Assembly (NCBI RefSeq): GCF_007922615.2 | Contig: NZ_CP042301.2 | Coordinates: forward strand, 186,001-250,000 | Direction: 5' to 3' | DNA: 64,000 nt | Source: Nitratireductor mangrovi | Lineage (GTDB): Bacteria; Pseudomonadota; Alphaproteobacteria; Rhizobiales; Rhizobiaceae | Part shown: in pieces, positions 24,736 to 32,677 of the stretch | Position numbering within the stretch: the stretch's first letter is position 1 | How the letters are laid out: every line of letters begins with the position of its first letter | Position numbers and translations under genes: made by a program | The notes under the pieces: generated by a model | The model's database searches: none | Told to the model about the DNA's origin: nothing | What the model saw: the letters and a program-made list of their open reading frames with translations, nothing else

Positions 24736-25734
24736 ATGACAACGACGCTAGAACAGGCCATCGGTCAGAGCCAGCACCGCTCCCTGCTGTCGCGAGTGAT
24801 GAGCCTTCAGGTCTTCTGGATATTTTTCGCGGCTGTTCTGGCCTGCGTCACCCTCTCGCTGATCACCGACACCTTCGCGACCGAGCGCAACCTCTTCAAC
24901 GTCACCCGGAACTTCGCCTTCGTCGCCATCATCGCGATCGGAATGACCACGGTGATCGCGTCGGGCGGCATAGACCTTTCGGTCGGTGCGTCGGTCGTTC
25001 TGTCGGCCGTTGTGATAGGCGCCACCATGGAGGCCGGCTATCCGATCTGGGCGGCGGCTATGTTCGCCATAGGCGCGGCGTTGCTGGTTGGGCTGGTCAA
25101 CGGGGTGCTGATCGCCTTCGTCGGCATGCCGCCATTCGTCGTGACGCTAGGCATGCTTTCCTTCGCGCGGTCGATGGCACTGGTGCTGTCCAACAACAAG
25201 ATGATCTACCAGTTCGGACCGGATCACGAGCTACTCCTGTGGCTCGGCGGCGGCTCGACATTCGGCATTCCGCACCCGCTGATCGCGCTCGTCATCCTGG
25301 CGGTCATCATGGGGTTTGTGTTCAAATGGACGCGGTGGGGGCAGCATGTCTTCGCCATTGGCGGCAACGAGAATGCCGCGATCCTGACCGGCATCCCGGT
25401 CCGCACAATGAAGGTCTCCGTCTACGTGTTCTCGGCCTTCACGGCGGGCGTGACCGGCATCCTTATGGTCGGCTGGCTCGGCAGCGTCACCACCAACCTC
25501 GGCACTGCCATGGAACTGACGGTGATCGCGGCCGCGGTCATCGGAGGGGCCAATCTGGCCGGCGGCGAGGGCACCGTCTTCGGTGCGGTCGTCGGCGCAT
25601 TGCTGATCGAGGTCATCCGCAACTCGCTGATCCTGCTCGGCATATCGACCTTCTGGCAGGGCGCCTTCATCGGCTGCTTTATCGTGATCGCAGTGGCATT
25701 TGACCGCATTCGCAGATTGCGCGGGCAGGACTAG
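24736..25734 (+). CDS. Sugar ABC transporter permease, CUT2 (second system)
   Basis: A 332-residue permease with multiple membrane spans. Family blocks: ASGGIDLSVGASVVLSAVV near residue 75, GQHVFAIGGNENAAILTGI near residue 205, and GGANLAGGEGTVFGAVVGA near 275. It is 10 bases after the single-domain ATPase and is followed by a Rho-independent terminator. The gene order ATPase-permease with the binding protein on the opposite strand is unusual; in the rhizobial frc system binding protein, permease and ATPase are collinear. Sugar unknown. Confidence 0.91.
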   Translation: MTTTLEQAIGQSQHRSLLSRVMSLQVFWIFFAAVLACVTLSLITDTFATERNLFNVTRNFAFVAIIAIGMTTVIASGGIDLSVGASVVLSAVVIGATMEAGYPIWAAAMFAIGAALLVGLVNGVLIAFVGMPPFVVTLGMLSFARSMALVLSNNKMIYQFGPDHELLLWLGGGSTFGIPHPLIALVILAVIMGFVFKWTRWGQHVFAIGGNENAAILTGIPVRTMKVSVYVFSAFTAGVTGILMVGWLGSVTTNLGTAMELTVIAAAVIGGANLAGGEGTVFGAVVGALLIEVIRNSLILLGISTFWQGAFIGCFIVIAVAFDRIRRLRGQD

Positions 25735-25770
25735 GAGATGGCTTTGAAACCCGATATCTGCTCGACGTCA

Positions 25771-25794
25771 GCCATCGAACCGATGGCGGCTTTT
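25771..25794 (+). terminator. Rho-independent terminator after sugar permease
   Basis: A perfect 7-bp stem, GCCATCG with CGATGGC around the loop AAC (25771-25787), followed by GGCTTTT. It lies 36 bases past the permease stop and separates the transporter genes from the LacI regulator. Confidence 0.65.
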
Positions 25795-25885
25795 CACCGT
25801 GGTGCCAAGCTTTTTGCGCTTCGGCAGGGCTTTCGGATAGCAGTGCGTCGGACTTGAAGGCAGGAATCGGGAGACTGGGGCAGGC

Positions 25886-26920
25886 GTGGATACCGAAACC
25901 AAAGGAAGGCACGGAGGCAACCGCCTGAAGCCCACCATGATGGATGTCGCGTCCAGGGCGGGCGTGTCGCAGGCGACCGTTTCCCTCGTCTTGAACGACA
26001 GTCCCGGTGTCCGCCTGAGCGACGCCACCCGCGAACGCGTGCGCCAGGCGGCAGAGGAGCTGGGCTACAAGTTGGTGCGTCGCGGCCAGCGGCGCGCTCC
26101 CGCCGACCAGAACCTCATCGCGTTCATCGCCGACGAGATGGCCACCGATCCCTGGATGTCGATCGCCTTCGACGGCGCCCGCGAAAAGGCGCTCGAATAC
26201 GGTCTGACCGTTTGCCTGACCGTGACGCGCGGTGATCCGGATGCGGAGGCAATGATCCTCAGCCAGATGGGACAGCAATTGCTGGGCATCATTTATGGAA
26301 CAACACTGACCCGGCGCGCGGAGCCGTCGCCCGCCCTGTTCAAGCATCGCACCGTGCTGCTGAATTGTTATGATGGCAAGCGCAAGCTGCCTTCCGTGTT
26401 GCCGGGTGAACTGGTTGGAGGGCGGGTTGCGACGGAGCGGCTGATCCAGGCCGGCAGGAAGCGCGTGGCCCTCATCAACGGTCAGGAGGGCCTCGACGCC
26501 AGCCGGGACAGACTCAAGGGGTACCGCCAGGCGCTTGCCAGCAACGATATTTCGTTTGATCCGGCCTTGGTTCGCCCAGGCAACTGGGAGCCCTCGTCCG
26601 GCTACGAGATGACGCAATTGCTGATGGCGCTGGACAGCCCGCCGGATGGTATTTTCTGCGCCAACGACATGATGGCAGTCGGCTGCTTCGACGCGTTGCG
26701 GGAACTCGGCCTGAAGGTGCCGGATGATGTTTCCGTTGTTGGCTTCGACGACCGCGAGATCGCGCAGTTCACGCGGCCGCCGCTGACAACGCTGCTGCTG
26801 CCTCATTATGAAATGGGTGAGATCGCAGCCGAACTGCTGATCGATGCGGCCGGCGGGTTAAAGGGCGGGCCGACACAGATCAAGGTGGAATGCACGCTGG
26901 TGGAGCGTGATTCCGTCTAA
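25886..26920 (+). CDS. LacI-family transcriptional regulator
   Basis: A 344-residue repressor-type regulator. The helix-turn-helix occupies about residues 18-40 (MMDVASRAGVSQATVSLVLN), followed by the hinge helix (about 45-65, TRERVRQAAEELGYKLVRRG) and a periplasmic-binding-protein-like effector domain to the C-terminus (VSVVGFDDREIAQFTRPPLT near 290). Translation starts at GTG 25886; the ATGs at residues 18-19 would remove a short basic arm. It is separated from the permease by a terminator, so it has its own transcript. Likely regulates one or both sugar importers via the shared palindromes. Confidence 0.9.
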   Translation: MDTETKGRHGGNRLKPTMMDVASRAGVSQATVSLVLNDSPGVRLSDATRERVRQAAEELGYKLVRRGQRRAPADQNLIAFIADEMATDPWMSIAFDGAREKALEYGLTVCLTVTRGDPDAEAMILSQMGQQLLGIIYGTTLTRRAEPSPALFKHRTVLLNCYDGKRKLPSVLPGELVGGRVATERLIQAGRKRVALINGQEGLDASRDRLKGYRQALASNDISFDPALVRPGNWEPSSGYEMTQLLMALDSPPDGIFCANDMMAVGCFDALRELGLKVPDDVSVVGFDDREIAQFTRPPLTTLLLPHYEMGEIAAELLIDAAGGLKGGPTQIKVECTLVERDSV

Positions 26921-26950
26921 GCTCTGCCGCGGGACAGGCGCCTCGGCCTC

Positions 26951-27757
26951 TCACGCGAAAAACAGGCTGACCGAGCCGCACGGCCCGAAGTCCGCGTGGA
27001 TCGTGCTGCCGTGGGAGGCCTCGATTGGTCGGATGAAAGAGCCGGCAAGCACGATCTGGCCCGCTTCGATCCCAGCATCGCCATACTGCGACAGGCGGTT
27101 GGCGAGCCAGGCGATGCCTCGCGCCGGGTGGTTCAACACCCCCGCGCCAAGGCCGGTTTCCTCAACTTCGCCATTGCGGGAAACGATAGCGCCCATCCAG
27201 CGCAGGTCGATGTCGTCCGGCTTCATCGCACGGCCGCCCCAGGCGATCCCTGCATTGGCGGCATTGTCGGCGATGGTATCGACGATTGTTCGCGCCGCCT
27301 TCGTCTCGGGATCGACGCGCATGACGCGTGTGTCGAGAATTTCCAACGCCGGAACGACATAGTCGGTGGCGTTCAGGACGTCGAACACGGTAACCCCCGG
27401 ACCGCGCAGGGGCGCTTTCATCACGAAAGCTACTTCCGCCTCGATACGCGGCTGGATGAAGCGGTCGGCCGGAACTGTCGACCCGTCTTCGAAGATCATG
27501 TCGTCGAGCAACACCCCGGAATCGGGAATGTCGATATTCAGCGCATACTGCATGGCCTTTGAGGTCAGGCCGATCTTCCAGCCGATCGCCTTGCGTCCGG
27601 AATTGAGTTTGGCCTCGACGAACGCCGCCTGCACGGCGTAGGCGTCGTCCATCGTCATGCCTGGATGTTTGAGGGACAACAGGCCGATCTGGGTCCGGTT
27701 TTCCTCCGCCCGAACCAGCGCTTGGGCGGCATCGCAGATCATCTGGCTGTCCAGCAT
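26951..27757 (-). CDS. hpaH: 2-oxo-hept-4-ene-1,7-dioate hydratase (HpaH)
   Basis: A 268-residue member of the hydratase/decarboxylase family that adds water to 2-oxo-hept-4-ene-1,7-dioate in homoprotocatechuate meta-cleavage. Visible blocks are GRKAIGWKIGLTSKAMQ (about residue 54-70), the acidic metal-site strand PRIEAEVAFVM (about 103-113), and the C-terminal GSTIHADFGPCGSVSL typical of HpaH. Length equals the E. coli enzyme (about 267). The ATG overlaps the FAH-family stop by 4 bases, so it is coupled to it. Last gene of the hpa operon. Confidence 0.9.
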   Translation of the reverse strand: MLDSQMICDAAQALVRAEENRTQIGLLSLKHPGMTMDDAYAVQAAFVEAKLNSGRKAIGWKIGLTSKAMQYALNIDIPDSGVLLDDMIFEDGSTVPADRFIQPRIEAEVAFVMKAPLRGPGVTVFDVLNATDYVVPALEILDTRVMRVDPETKAARTIVDTIADNAANAGIAWGGRAMKPDDIDLRWMGAIVSRNGEVEETGLGAGVLNHPARGIAWLANRLSQYGDAGIEAGQIVLAGSFIRPIEASHGSTIHADFGPCGSVSLFFA

Positions 27758-28617
27758 CAGACTACCTCGTCGGCGACTGTGTTGCGGAGCAGTCCGATTC
27801 CTTCGGCCTCGACCTCGATGACGTCACCGGGCTTGAGCCAGATCGGCGGATCGAAGCGGGCGCCGGCACCGGTTGGTGTACCTGTGATGATGATGTCCCC
27901 CGGTACCAGCGTGGTGAAAGTGGAGATGTAGGCGATCTGCCGTGCGACGGGGAAGAGCATGCGTCCCGTCCGATCCTGCTGACGCAAGTTGCCGTTCACT
28001 CTTGTGGTCAGGCCGATGTCGACGATCTGCGCGGGATCGACATAGGGCACAAGCCAGGGACCGATGGCGCCGGACGAATCCCAGTTCTTGCCCTGTGTAA
28101 CATTGAACTTGGCGTGACGTACCCAGTCGCGGATGGTGCCTTCGTTGCAAAGGCTCAGTGCTGTGATGTGCGACAGCGCCTCCGGCTCGGGGATGCGGCG
28201 GCCGCCCTTGCCGATGACGATGGCCATCTCGCCCTCATAGTCGAGTTGCTGGCTTTCGGGCGGTCGGATCAGCGGCGTCTGGTGGCCGGTGAAGCTGCGT
28301 GGGAAGCGAGGGAAAAGCGACATGTTGGGTGGTGCTTCCTGCCCGTCCCTGTACTCGGCATTGCGGTCTGGAAAATTGACGCCGACGCAGACGATCTTCT
28401 CGGGGTCCGGGATCGGAATATTCCAGACGAAGCTGCCGTCGTCATGCGTGGCCGCGCGACCCGCCGCACGCTCGAGAAGCGTTTCGACCGCGCCTGCCTC
28501 GATCACATTGCGCAGGGTTTTCCATTGTGGGAATTCCGGCGACAGCGCGAGGACGCCTCCCGGCACCGTGACGCCCCACAATTGCTCGTTGCCGGCTGTG
28601 AACGTGGCCAGGTTCAT
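27757..28617 (-). CDS. Fumarylacetoacetate hydrolase-family protein (HpaG-like)
   Basis: A 286-residue FAH-superfamily enzyme. The conserved strand IVCVGVNFPDRNAEY, the metal-ligand region LDYEGEMAIVIGKGGRRIPE, GPWLVPYVDPA and ITGTPTGAGARF are all present. In this operon the expected role is the HpaG step, decarboxylation and/or isomerisation of 5-carboxymethyl-2-hydroxymuconate-derived oxo acid. The enzyme has one FAH unit, whereas E. coli HpaG is a two-unit fusion. The ATG at 28617 follows GGGAGGTGGGG; an upstream GTG at 28662 in the same frame lacks a site. The start overlaps the stop of a 46-codon reading frame upstream (ATGA). Confidence 0.85.
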   Translation of the reverse strand: MNLATFTAGNEQLWGVTVPGGVLALSPEFPQWKTLRNVIEAGAVETLLERAAGRAATHDDGSFVWNIPIPDPEKIVCVGVNFPDRNAEYRDGQEAPPNMSLFPRFPRSFTGHQTPLIRPPESQQLDYEGEMAIVIGKGGRRIPEPEALSHITALSLCNEGTIRDWVRHAKFNVTQGKNWDSSGAIGPWLVPYVDPAQIVDIGLTTRVNGNLRQQDRTGRMLFPVARQIAYISTFTTLVPGDIIITGTPTGAGARFDPPIWLKPGDVIEVEAEGIGLLRNTVADEVV

Positions 28618-28754
28618 TGGATACCCCACCTCCCGCGGCCGACTCTCCTCACCACCCCGCACCGGGTAGCGCTCGAGCTTTGGGCGTCGGTTTCGACCCG
28701 GCGGTAGCCGAGAGGTGCGGCCTGCCCAGGAAGCGTCAGATCGTCGTGCGTCAT
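28614..28754 (-). CDS. Small open reading frame (46 aa) between dioxygenase and FAH genes
   Basis: I do not recognise this peptide. It starts MTHDDLTLPGQAAPLGYRRV and ends in an arginine/glycine-rich tail (VVRRVGRGRWGIQ). Evidence that it is translated: GGAGAG lies 6 bases before the ATG, it begins 17 bases after the dioxygenase stop, and its TGA overlaps the FAH-family ATG as ATGA, the same coupling used elsewhere in this window. It fills most of the 154-base gap. It may be the remnant N-terminus of a larger enzyme, a leader cistron for coupling, or a real small protein. Codon use alone cannot decide. Confidence 0.45.
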   Translation of the reverse strand: MTHDDLTLPGQAAPLGYRRVETDAQSSSATRCGVVRRVGRGRWGIQ

Positions 28755-28771
28755 AACGGGCTCTCCACCGT

Positions 28772-29752
28772 TCACGGTGCCACGATCGGCTGGGCTTTCA
28801 GATCGGCTTCGCGTACAGGCGTGCCGGCGAAGACGCTGCCTTCCTCGAACCACGACCGCGGCGCCGGCGCCCCCCAGAGCGTCTGGCGCTGTGGATCCTT
28901 CAGATCCCATTTGATGGGCGGGAGGTCGGGATCGACGGTCAGGTAGTCCGAGCAATAGATCTCGATGCGATGACCGTCGGGGTCGCGGATGTAGAGAAAA
29001 AAGGCGTTGGAGATGCCGTGCCGCCCGGGTCCGCGCTCGATGTTCGACAGCCATCCGGTGGTGGACATGAGGTCCAGCAGGTCGATGATGGCGAGCGGAT
29101 TGGGCACCCAGAAGGCCGTGTGGTGCAGGCGCGGGCCGACGCCATTTGTGAAGGCCATGTCATGGACGCCGCCCTTGCGGTGCATCCATGCGGCCCAAAG
29201 GCGCTTGGTCTCCTCGTCCTCGGTATACTCGGTCACGCGGAAGCCGATTGAGTTGTAGAAGGCAACCGCTTCGTCGACATTGGGCGAGAAGCAGTTGAAG
29301 TGGTCGATGCGGAGCGGCCTGACGCCCCTGTAGAGGGCATATTTCTGGTGGATCGGTTCCAGGTGATCCATCCTCACATAGAACTCGATCGGAATGCCTT
29401 GGGGGTCGCGTGTCCGAAGCGTGCGTCCCTGCCAGGAGCGTTCGACCCATTCGACCTGCAGGCCCTGAGCCTGGAACCAGTCATGAGCCTTGTCGAGGTC
29501 AGGGTCGTCATAAAGCCTGAACCCCAGGACGCTGGCCGACGGCTGCTCCGCCTCGCACAGCACGATGCAATGATGGCCGCGCTCCTCCATGGCCCGCAGC
29601 GTGATGCGGTCGGCTTCCTCGTGCGTCACCTGAAGCCCAAGCACATCGACGTAGAAAGTGCGCGATTTGATTAGGTCCGTGACGAAGAGTTCGACATAGG
29701 CGAGGCGCACGATGTTGAAGGGCGGGTACAGATTCGGAGCCGGTACGGGCAT
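28772..29752 (-). CDS. Homoprotocatechuate 2,3-dioxygenase, vicinal-oxygen-chelate type
   Basis: A 326-residue extradiol ring-cleaving dioxygenase with two VOC modules (about residues 14-130 and 145-270). The metal triad of the Brevibacterium/Arthrobacter HPCD type is visible in the second module: H151 (RIDHFN), H210/H211 (PRLHHTAF) and E264 (HRIEIYC). It should cleave 3,4-dihydroxyphenylacetate to 5-carboxymethyl-2-hydroxymuconate semialdehyde. This differs from the LigB-type HpaD of E. coli. The ATG at 29752 is preceded by GGAGGA at 6 bases; the GTG at 29773 is not. It lies 88 bases downstream of hpaE. A small hairpin (CACCG/CGGTG) spans its stop codon. Confidence 0.9.
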   Translation of the reverse strand: MPVPAPNLYPPFNIVRLAYVELFVTDLIKSRTFYVDVLGLQVTHEEADRITLRAMEERGHHCIVLCEAEQPSASVLGFRLYDDPDLDKAHDWFQAQGLQVEWVERSWQGRTLRTRDPQGIPIEFYVRMDHLEPIHQKYALYRGVRPLRIDHFNCFSPNVDEAVAFYNSIGFRVTEYTEDEETKRLWAAWMHRKGGVHDMAFTNGVGPRLHHTAFWVPNPLAIIDLLDLMSTTGWLSNIERGPGRHGISNAFFLYIRDPDGHRIEIYCSDYLTVDPDLPPIKWDLKDPQRQTLWGAPAPRSWFEEGSVFAGTPVREADLKAQPIVAP

Positions 29753-29840
29753 TCTCTTCCTCCGATGGATCACGACAGCCCGCGATCAGGGCTTACATGA
29801 TGCACAAGTTAACTGCCGTGCCTGGATCGAACGGCGCGGC

Positions 29841-31358
29841 TCATGCGCCCAGCTTGGGAATGCCGTGCGCTGTCGTGGCGAAGGCGATATTCTTCGTTTC
29901 CATGTAGAAGTCGAACGACCAGTCGCCGCCGTCCCGACCGATGCCGGAATTCTTCACGCCTCCGAAGGGAGTCGGCAGATGGCGCACGTTTTCCGAGTTC
30001 ACCCAGGTCATCCCCGCCTCCAGTTGGTCCGTGAAGCGGAAGGCACGCGTGACGTCGGACGTCCACAGATAGCCGGTCAGGCCGTATCGAACGTCGTTGG
30101 CGAGTGTGAGGGCCTCGTCCTCGTCCTTGAAAGGAATGGCGGTCAGGACCGGACCGAAAATCTCCTCCTGTGCGATGCGCATGGCGTTGGTCGCGCGGGT
30201 GAACAAGGTGGGGGCTACGTAGCAGCCTCCGCCTGGGCCAGCCAGTTTCTCGCCGCCCGTAGCGACTTCCGCACCTTCCGATCTGCCGATCGCGATGTAT
30301 TCAAGCACCTTGGCTTCGTGAATGGGATGGATGAGCGGACCAACGACCGTTTCCGGATCGAGTGGATGGCCGACTTTGATCCGTTTGGCCTTTTCGGCGA
30401 CCATCGTCGTGAAGCGGTCGTAGACGCCTTCTTCCACCAGCAGTCGCGATGACGACGTGCAGCGCTCGCCGTTCAGCGAAAAGATCATGAAGACAGCGGC
30501 ATCGGCCGCGCGATCCAGGTCGGCGTCGGCAAAAACGATCACCGGGTTCTTGCCGCCGAGTTCGAAATGCACACGCTTCAGTGTATCGGCACCCTGCTTC
30601 ATGATCAGCGAACCGGTACGGCTCTCGCCCACGAAGCCGATCGCCTTGATGTCGGGGTGTTCCGTCAGCGCCTTGCCGGCGTCCTCGCCGAACCCGTTGA
30701 CGAGATTCCACACCCCCTCTGGCAACCCGGCTTCCTTGGCGATCTCGATAAGTAGACGCGCGGTTAGGGGTGAAAATTCCGCCGGTTTGTGGACGATGGT
30801 GCAGCCCGCCGCGAGAGCAGGGGCGATCTTCCATGTCGACAGCATGAAAGGTGTATTCCAGGGCGTGATCACCCCGACCGGCCCTATTGGCACCCGGGTC
30901 GTCATATTGACCTGGCCAGGTGCGCGTAGCGTCTTGCCGTCACGGGCCTCGGGCGCCCGGTCGGCGAAGAAGCGGAAGTTCTCGGCGCCGCGCAATGCCG
31001 CCTTGGACATGAACCTTAGCGCCTGTCCGGTGTCCATGCATTCGACGAAGGCGATTTCTTCCGCGCGCGCCTCAATGGCGTCTGCTATCCGGTGAAGCAG
31101 CTTCTTGCGCTGTTCGCCGGGCATCGCCGCCCATGCGGAAAAAGCGGTCTTTGCCGCCTTTGCCGCTCGATTGATGTCTGCTGCCTTGCCATGCGCGATC
31201 CGGCCGAGGGGTTTCAGATCGACCGGCGAAACCGTTTCGAATGTCTCGCCATCCAGCGCCGGCACTGCTTCACCGCCGATCTGGTTGAGCACGTCCCGAT
31301 CGCGGAACCGGTTGAGATATCCTGCTGCCTTGGCGATGTTTTCTTCCAGATCGGACAT
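29841..31358 (-). CDS. hpaE: 5-carboxymethyl-2-hydroxymuconate semialdehyde dehydrogenase (HpaE)
   Basis: A 505-residue aldehyde dehydrogenase that oxidises the ring-cleavage semialdehyde to 5-carboxymethyl-2-hydroxymuconate. Catalytic residues counted from the chosen ATG are E266 (HFELGGKNP) and C300 (NGERCTSSSR); the substrate/C-terminal block SENVRHLPTPFGGVKNSG and DWSFDFYMETKNI are characteristic of HpaE. The ATG at 31358 is preferred over a TTG two codons earlier because AAGG precedes it at 7 bases. First gene of the hpa operon, divergent from hpaR. Confidence 0.93.
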   Translation of the reverse strand: MSDLEENIAKAAGYLNRFRDRDVLNQIGGEAVPALDGETFETVSPVDLKPLGRIAHGKAADINRAAKAAKTAFSAWAAMPGEQRKKLLHRIADAIEARAEEIAFVECMDTGQALRFMSKAALRGAENFRFFADRAPEARDGKTLRAPGQVNMTTRVPIGPVGVITPWNTPFMLSTWKIAPALAAGCTIVHKPAEFSPLTARLLIEIAKEAGLPEGVWNLVNGFGEDAGKALTEHPDIKAIGFVGESRTGSLIMKQGADTLKRVHFELGGKNPVIVFADADLDRAADAAVFMIFSLNGERCTSSSRLLVEEGVYDRFTTMVAEKAKRIKVGHPLDPETVVGPLIHPIHEAKVLEYIAIGRSEGAEVATGGEKLAGPGGGCYVAPTLFTRATNAMRIAQEEIFGPVLTAIPFKDEDEALTLANDVRYGLTGYLWTSDVTRAFRFTDQLEAGMTWVNSENVRHLPTPFGGVKNSGIGRDGGDWSFDFYMETKNIAFATTAHGIPKLGA

Positions 31359-31745
31359 CTTCAACCTTGTCCTGTCCCTTGCACAGCCGTTGCTTGCATT
31401 GCGGTTTCAGTCCAATTCGACGTCTATTTCGCACATTGCCAGTGACGGGTGAAATGCCGGCTCACCTTTGATGTCATCTGAATCTCCTCTATCGCCGCGA
31501 ATGGGCGCGGCCGCCTTGGCAAAGCCGACGGCAGGACGTTCGGGTAAGGCATGGCACCCTGGGCGGGTTCTGGTCGCCAAATATTTAACATGTTAATATA
31601 ATAGTCGATCTTGAAGCTTTGTCGAGGGCTGGTGTGCGACACGGCACCTCGCGTTTGTGGAGAAAGATGGGGCATGGTCACGGAAACCGATTAACATGTG
31701 ACCTGAAACCGTGCCATCCTGCGAATGCACCCCCGGAGACGATCC
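31359..31745. promoter_or_regulatory. 387-base hpaE/hpaR divergent control region
   Basis: No gene is supported in this gap. It contains a perfect 12-bp palindrome TTAACATGTTAA at 31585-31596 in an AT-rich stretch (31581-31605), and a second copy of its left arm, TTAACATGT, at 31691-31699. The first lies about 230 bases upstream of hpaE and the second about 50 bases upstream of hpaR. MarR-family regulators bind short palindromes of this size, so these are candidate HpaR operators. The segment 31370-31580 shows nothing recognisable. Confidence 0.6.
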
Positions 31746-32318
31746 ATGGACAAGGAAAGCGGGCCGGAAGGAGGTCAGGAAAAGAGGGTCGCGGCGAGAG
31801 CCGGATCGCGGGCGCGTTTGCGTGACTTCTCGCGATCACTACCGATGTCGCTCCTCAAGGCGCGCGAGGCGGTCATGCGCCACTTTCGTCCGGGCCTTCT
31901 GCGATTTGGCATCACGGAGCAGCAATGGCGCGTTCTGCGTGCGCTGACGACGGTGGAAAGCATTGAAGTGATGGCTCTCGCCGAGGCGACGTTCCTGCTG
32001 CCGCCATCGCTTTCGCGCATTCTGAAGGACTTGGACGAGCGCGGGCTCGTCAACCGTCGCACGTCGCAGGAAGACATGCGGCGCGGTATCATCTCCATCA
32101 GCGAGGAAGGTCGCCAGCTCATTGATCTGGCGGGGGCCCATTCGGAGGCCATCTACGCCGAAATTACACGCCGCTACGGCGCGGCGCAACTCGCGGCACT
32201 TCAGGCGATGTTGCGGGAGCTTGAGACGGTTCTCGCGGACCCGATCGGGATTGATGACCGGTCGTCAGCCGATGGAGAAGGGCAGGCGTCCACCAATGCC
32301 AAGCGCATGGGTGACTGA
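31746..32318 (+). CDS. hpaR: MarR-family regulator of homoprotocatechuate degradation (HpaR)
   Basis: A 190-residue MarR-family protein. The core (about residues 30-165) reads SLPMSLLKAREAVMRHFRP, then the recognition region MALAEATFLLPPSLSRILKD and wing DLDERGLVNRRTSQEDMRRG. This matches HpaR/HpcR repressors, which release DNA when hydroxyphenylacetate or homoprotocatechuate binds. The protein has basic N-terminal and acidic C-terminal extensions relative to E. coli HpaR (about 149 residues). The ATG at 31746 follows GGAGA. Divergent from hpaE with palindromes between, consistent with repression of the hpa operon and itself. Confidence 0.88.
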   Translation: MDKESGPEGGQEKRVAARAGSRARLRDFSRSLPMSLLKAREAVMRHFRPGLLRFGITEQQWRVLRALTTVESIEVMALAEATFLLPPSLSRILKDLDERGLVNRRTSQEDMRRGIISISEEGRQLIDLAGAHSEAIYAEITRRYGAAQLAALQAMLRELETVLADPIGIDDRSSADGEGQASTNAKRMGD

Positions 32319-32677
32319 CCCGAGCGCCGGCGAGCGGGCACAGCTTCTGGCTTTGCTAGGCAAGGTGGCCGAGGGCAACAATCGTCTGAGCCGCACATCT
32401 CATCGCCACCCCTGAGCAGCCCGACGTTTCGCTGCCTCATACCGTTGTGGAATCCGGCGCCCCACGAGGCCAGCCTGGCGGTGAAATCGCCGCACGCGTC
32501 AGGTGCCCATGCGCCGGCGATTGGCCCTGCGAGGAAGCCGAATGGCCGCTACACGCAGGTTGGTCGGAAGCGGAACGAACTTCACATAACTTTACGTCGG
32601 CCTGCAACCACCGAAACCTAGGGCGTCCATGATGGCATCATCGCAACGAGCGACGTTGCGTGGAAAGGATCAGGATC
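32319..32677. promoter_or_regulatory. 359-base region with tandem repeat upstream of spy-like gene
   Basis: No gene or RNA is recognised between hpaR and the Spy-like gene. The only clear signal is TTCACATAACTTTACG at 32581-32596, two half-sites (TTCACA and TTTACG) spaced one helical turn (10 bases) apart, about 97 bases before the ATG. OmpR/CpxR-type response regulators bind such tandem sites, and a regulator of this class is encoded two genes downstream. Positions 32319-32570 show nothing recognisable. Confidence 0.45.
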
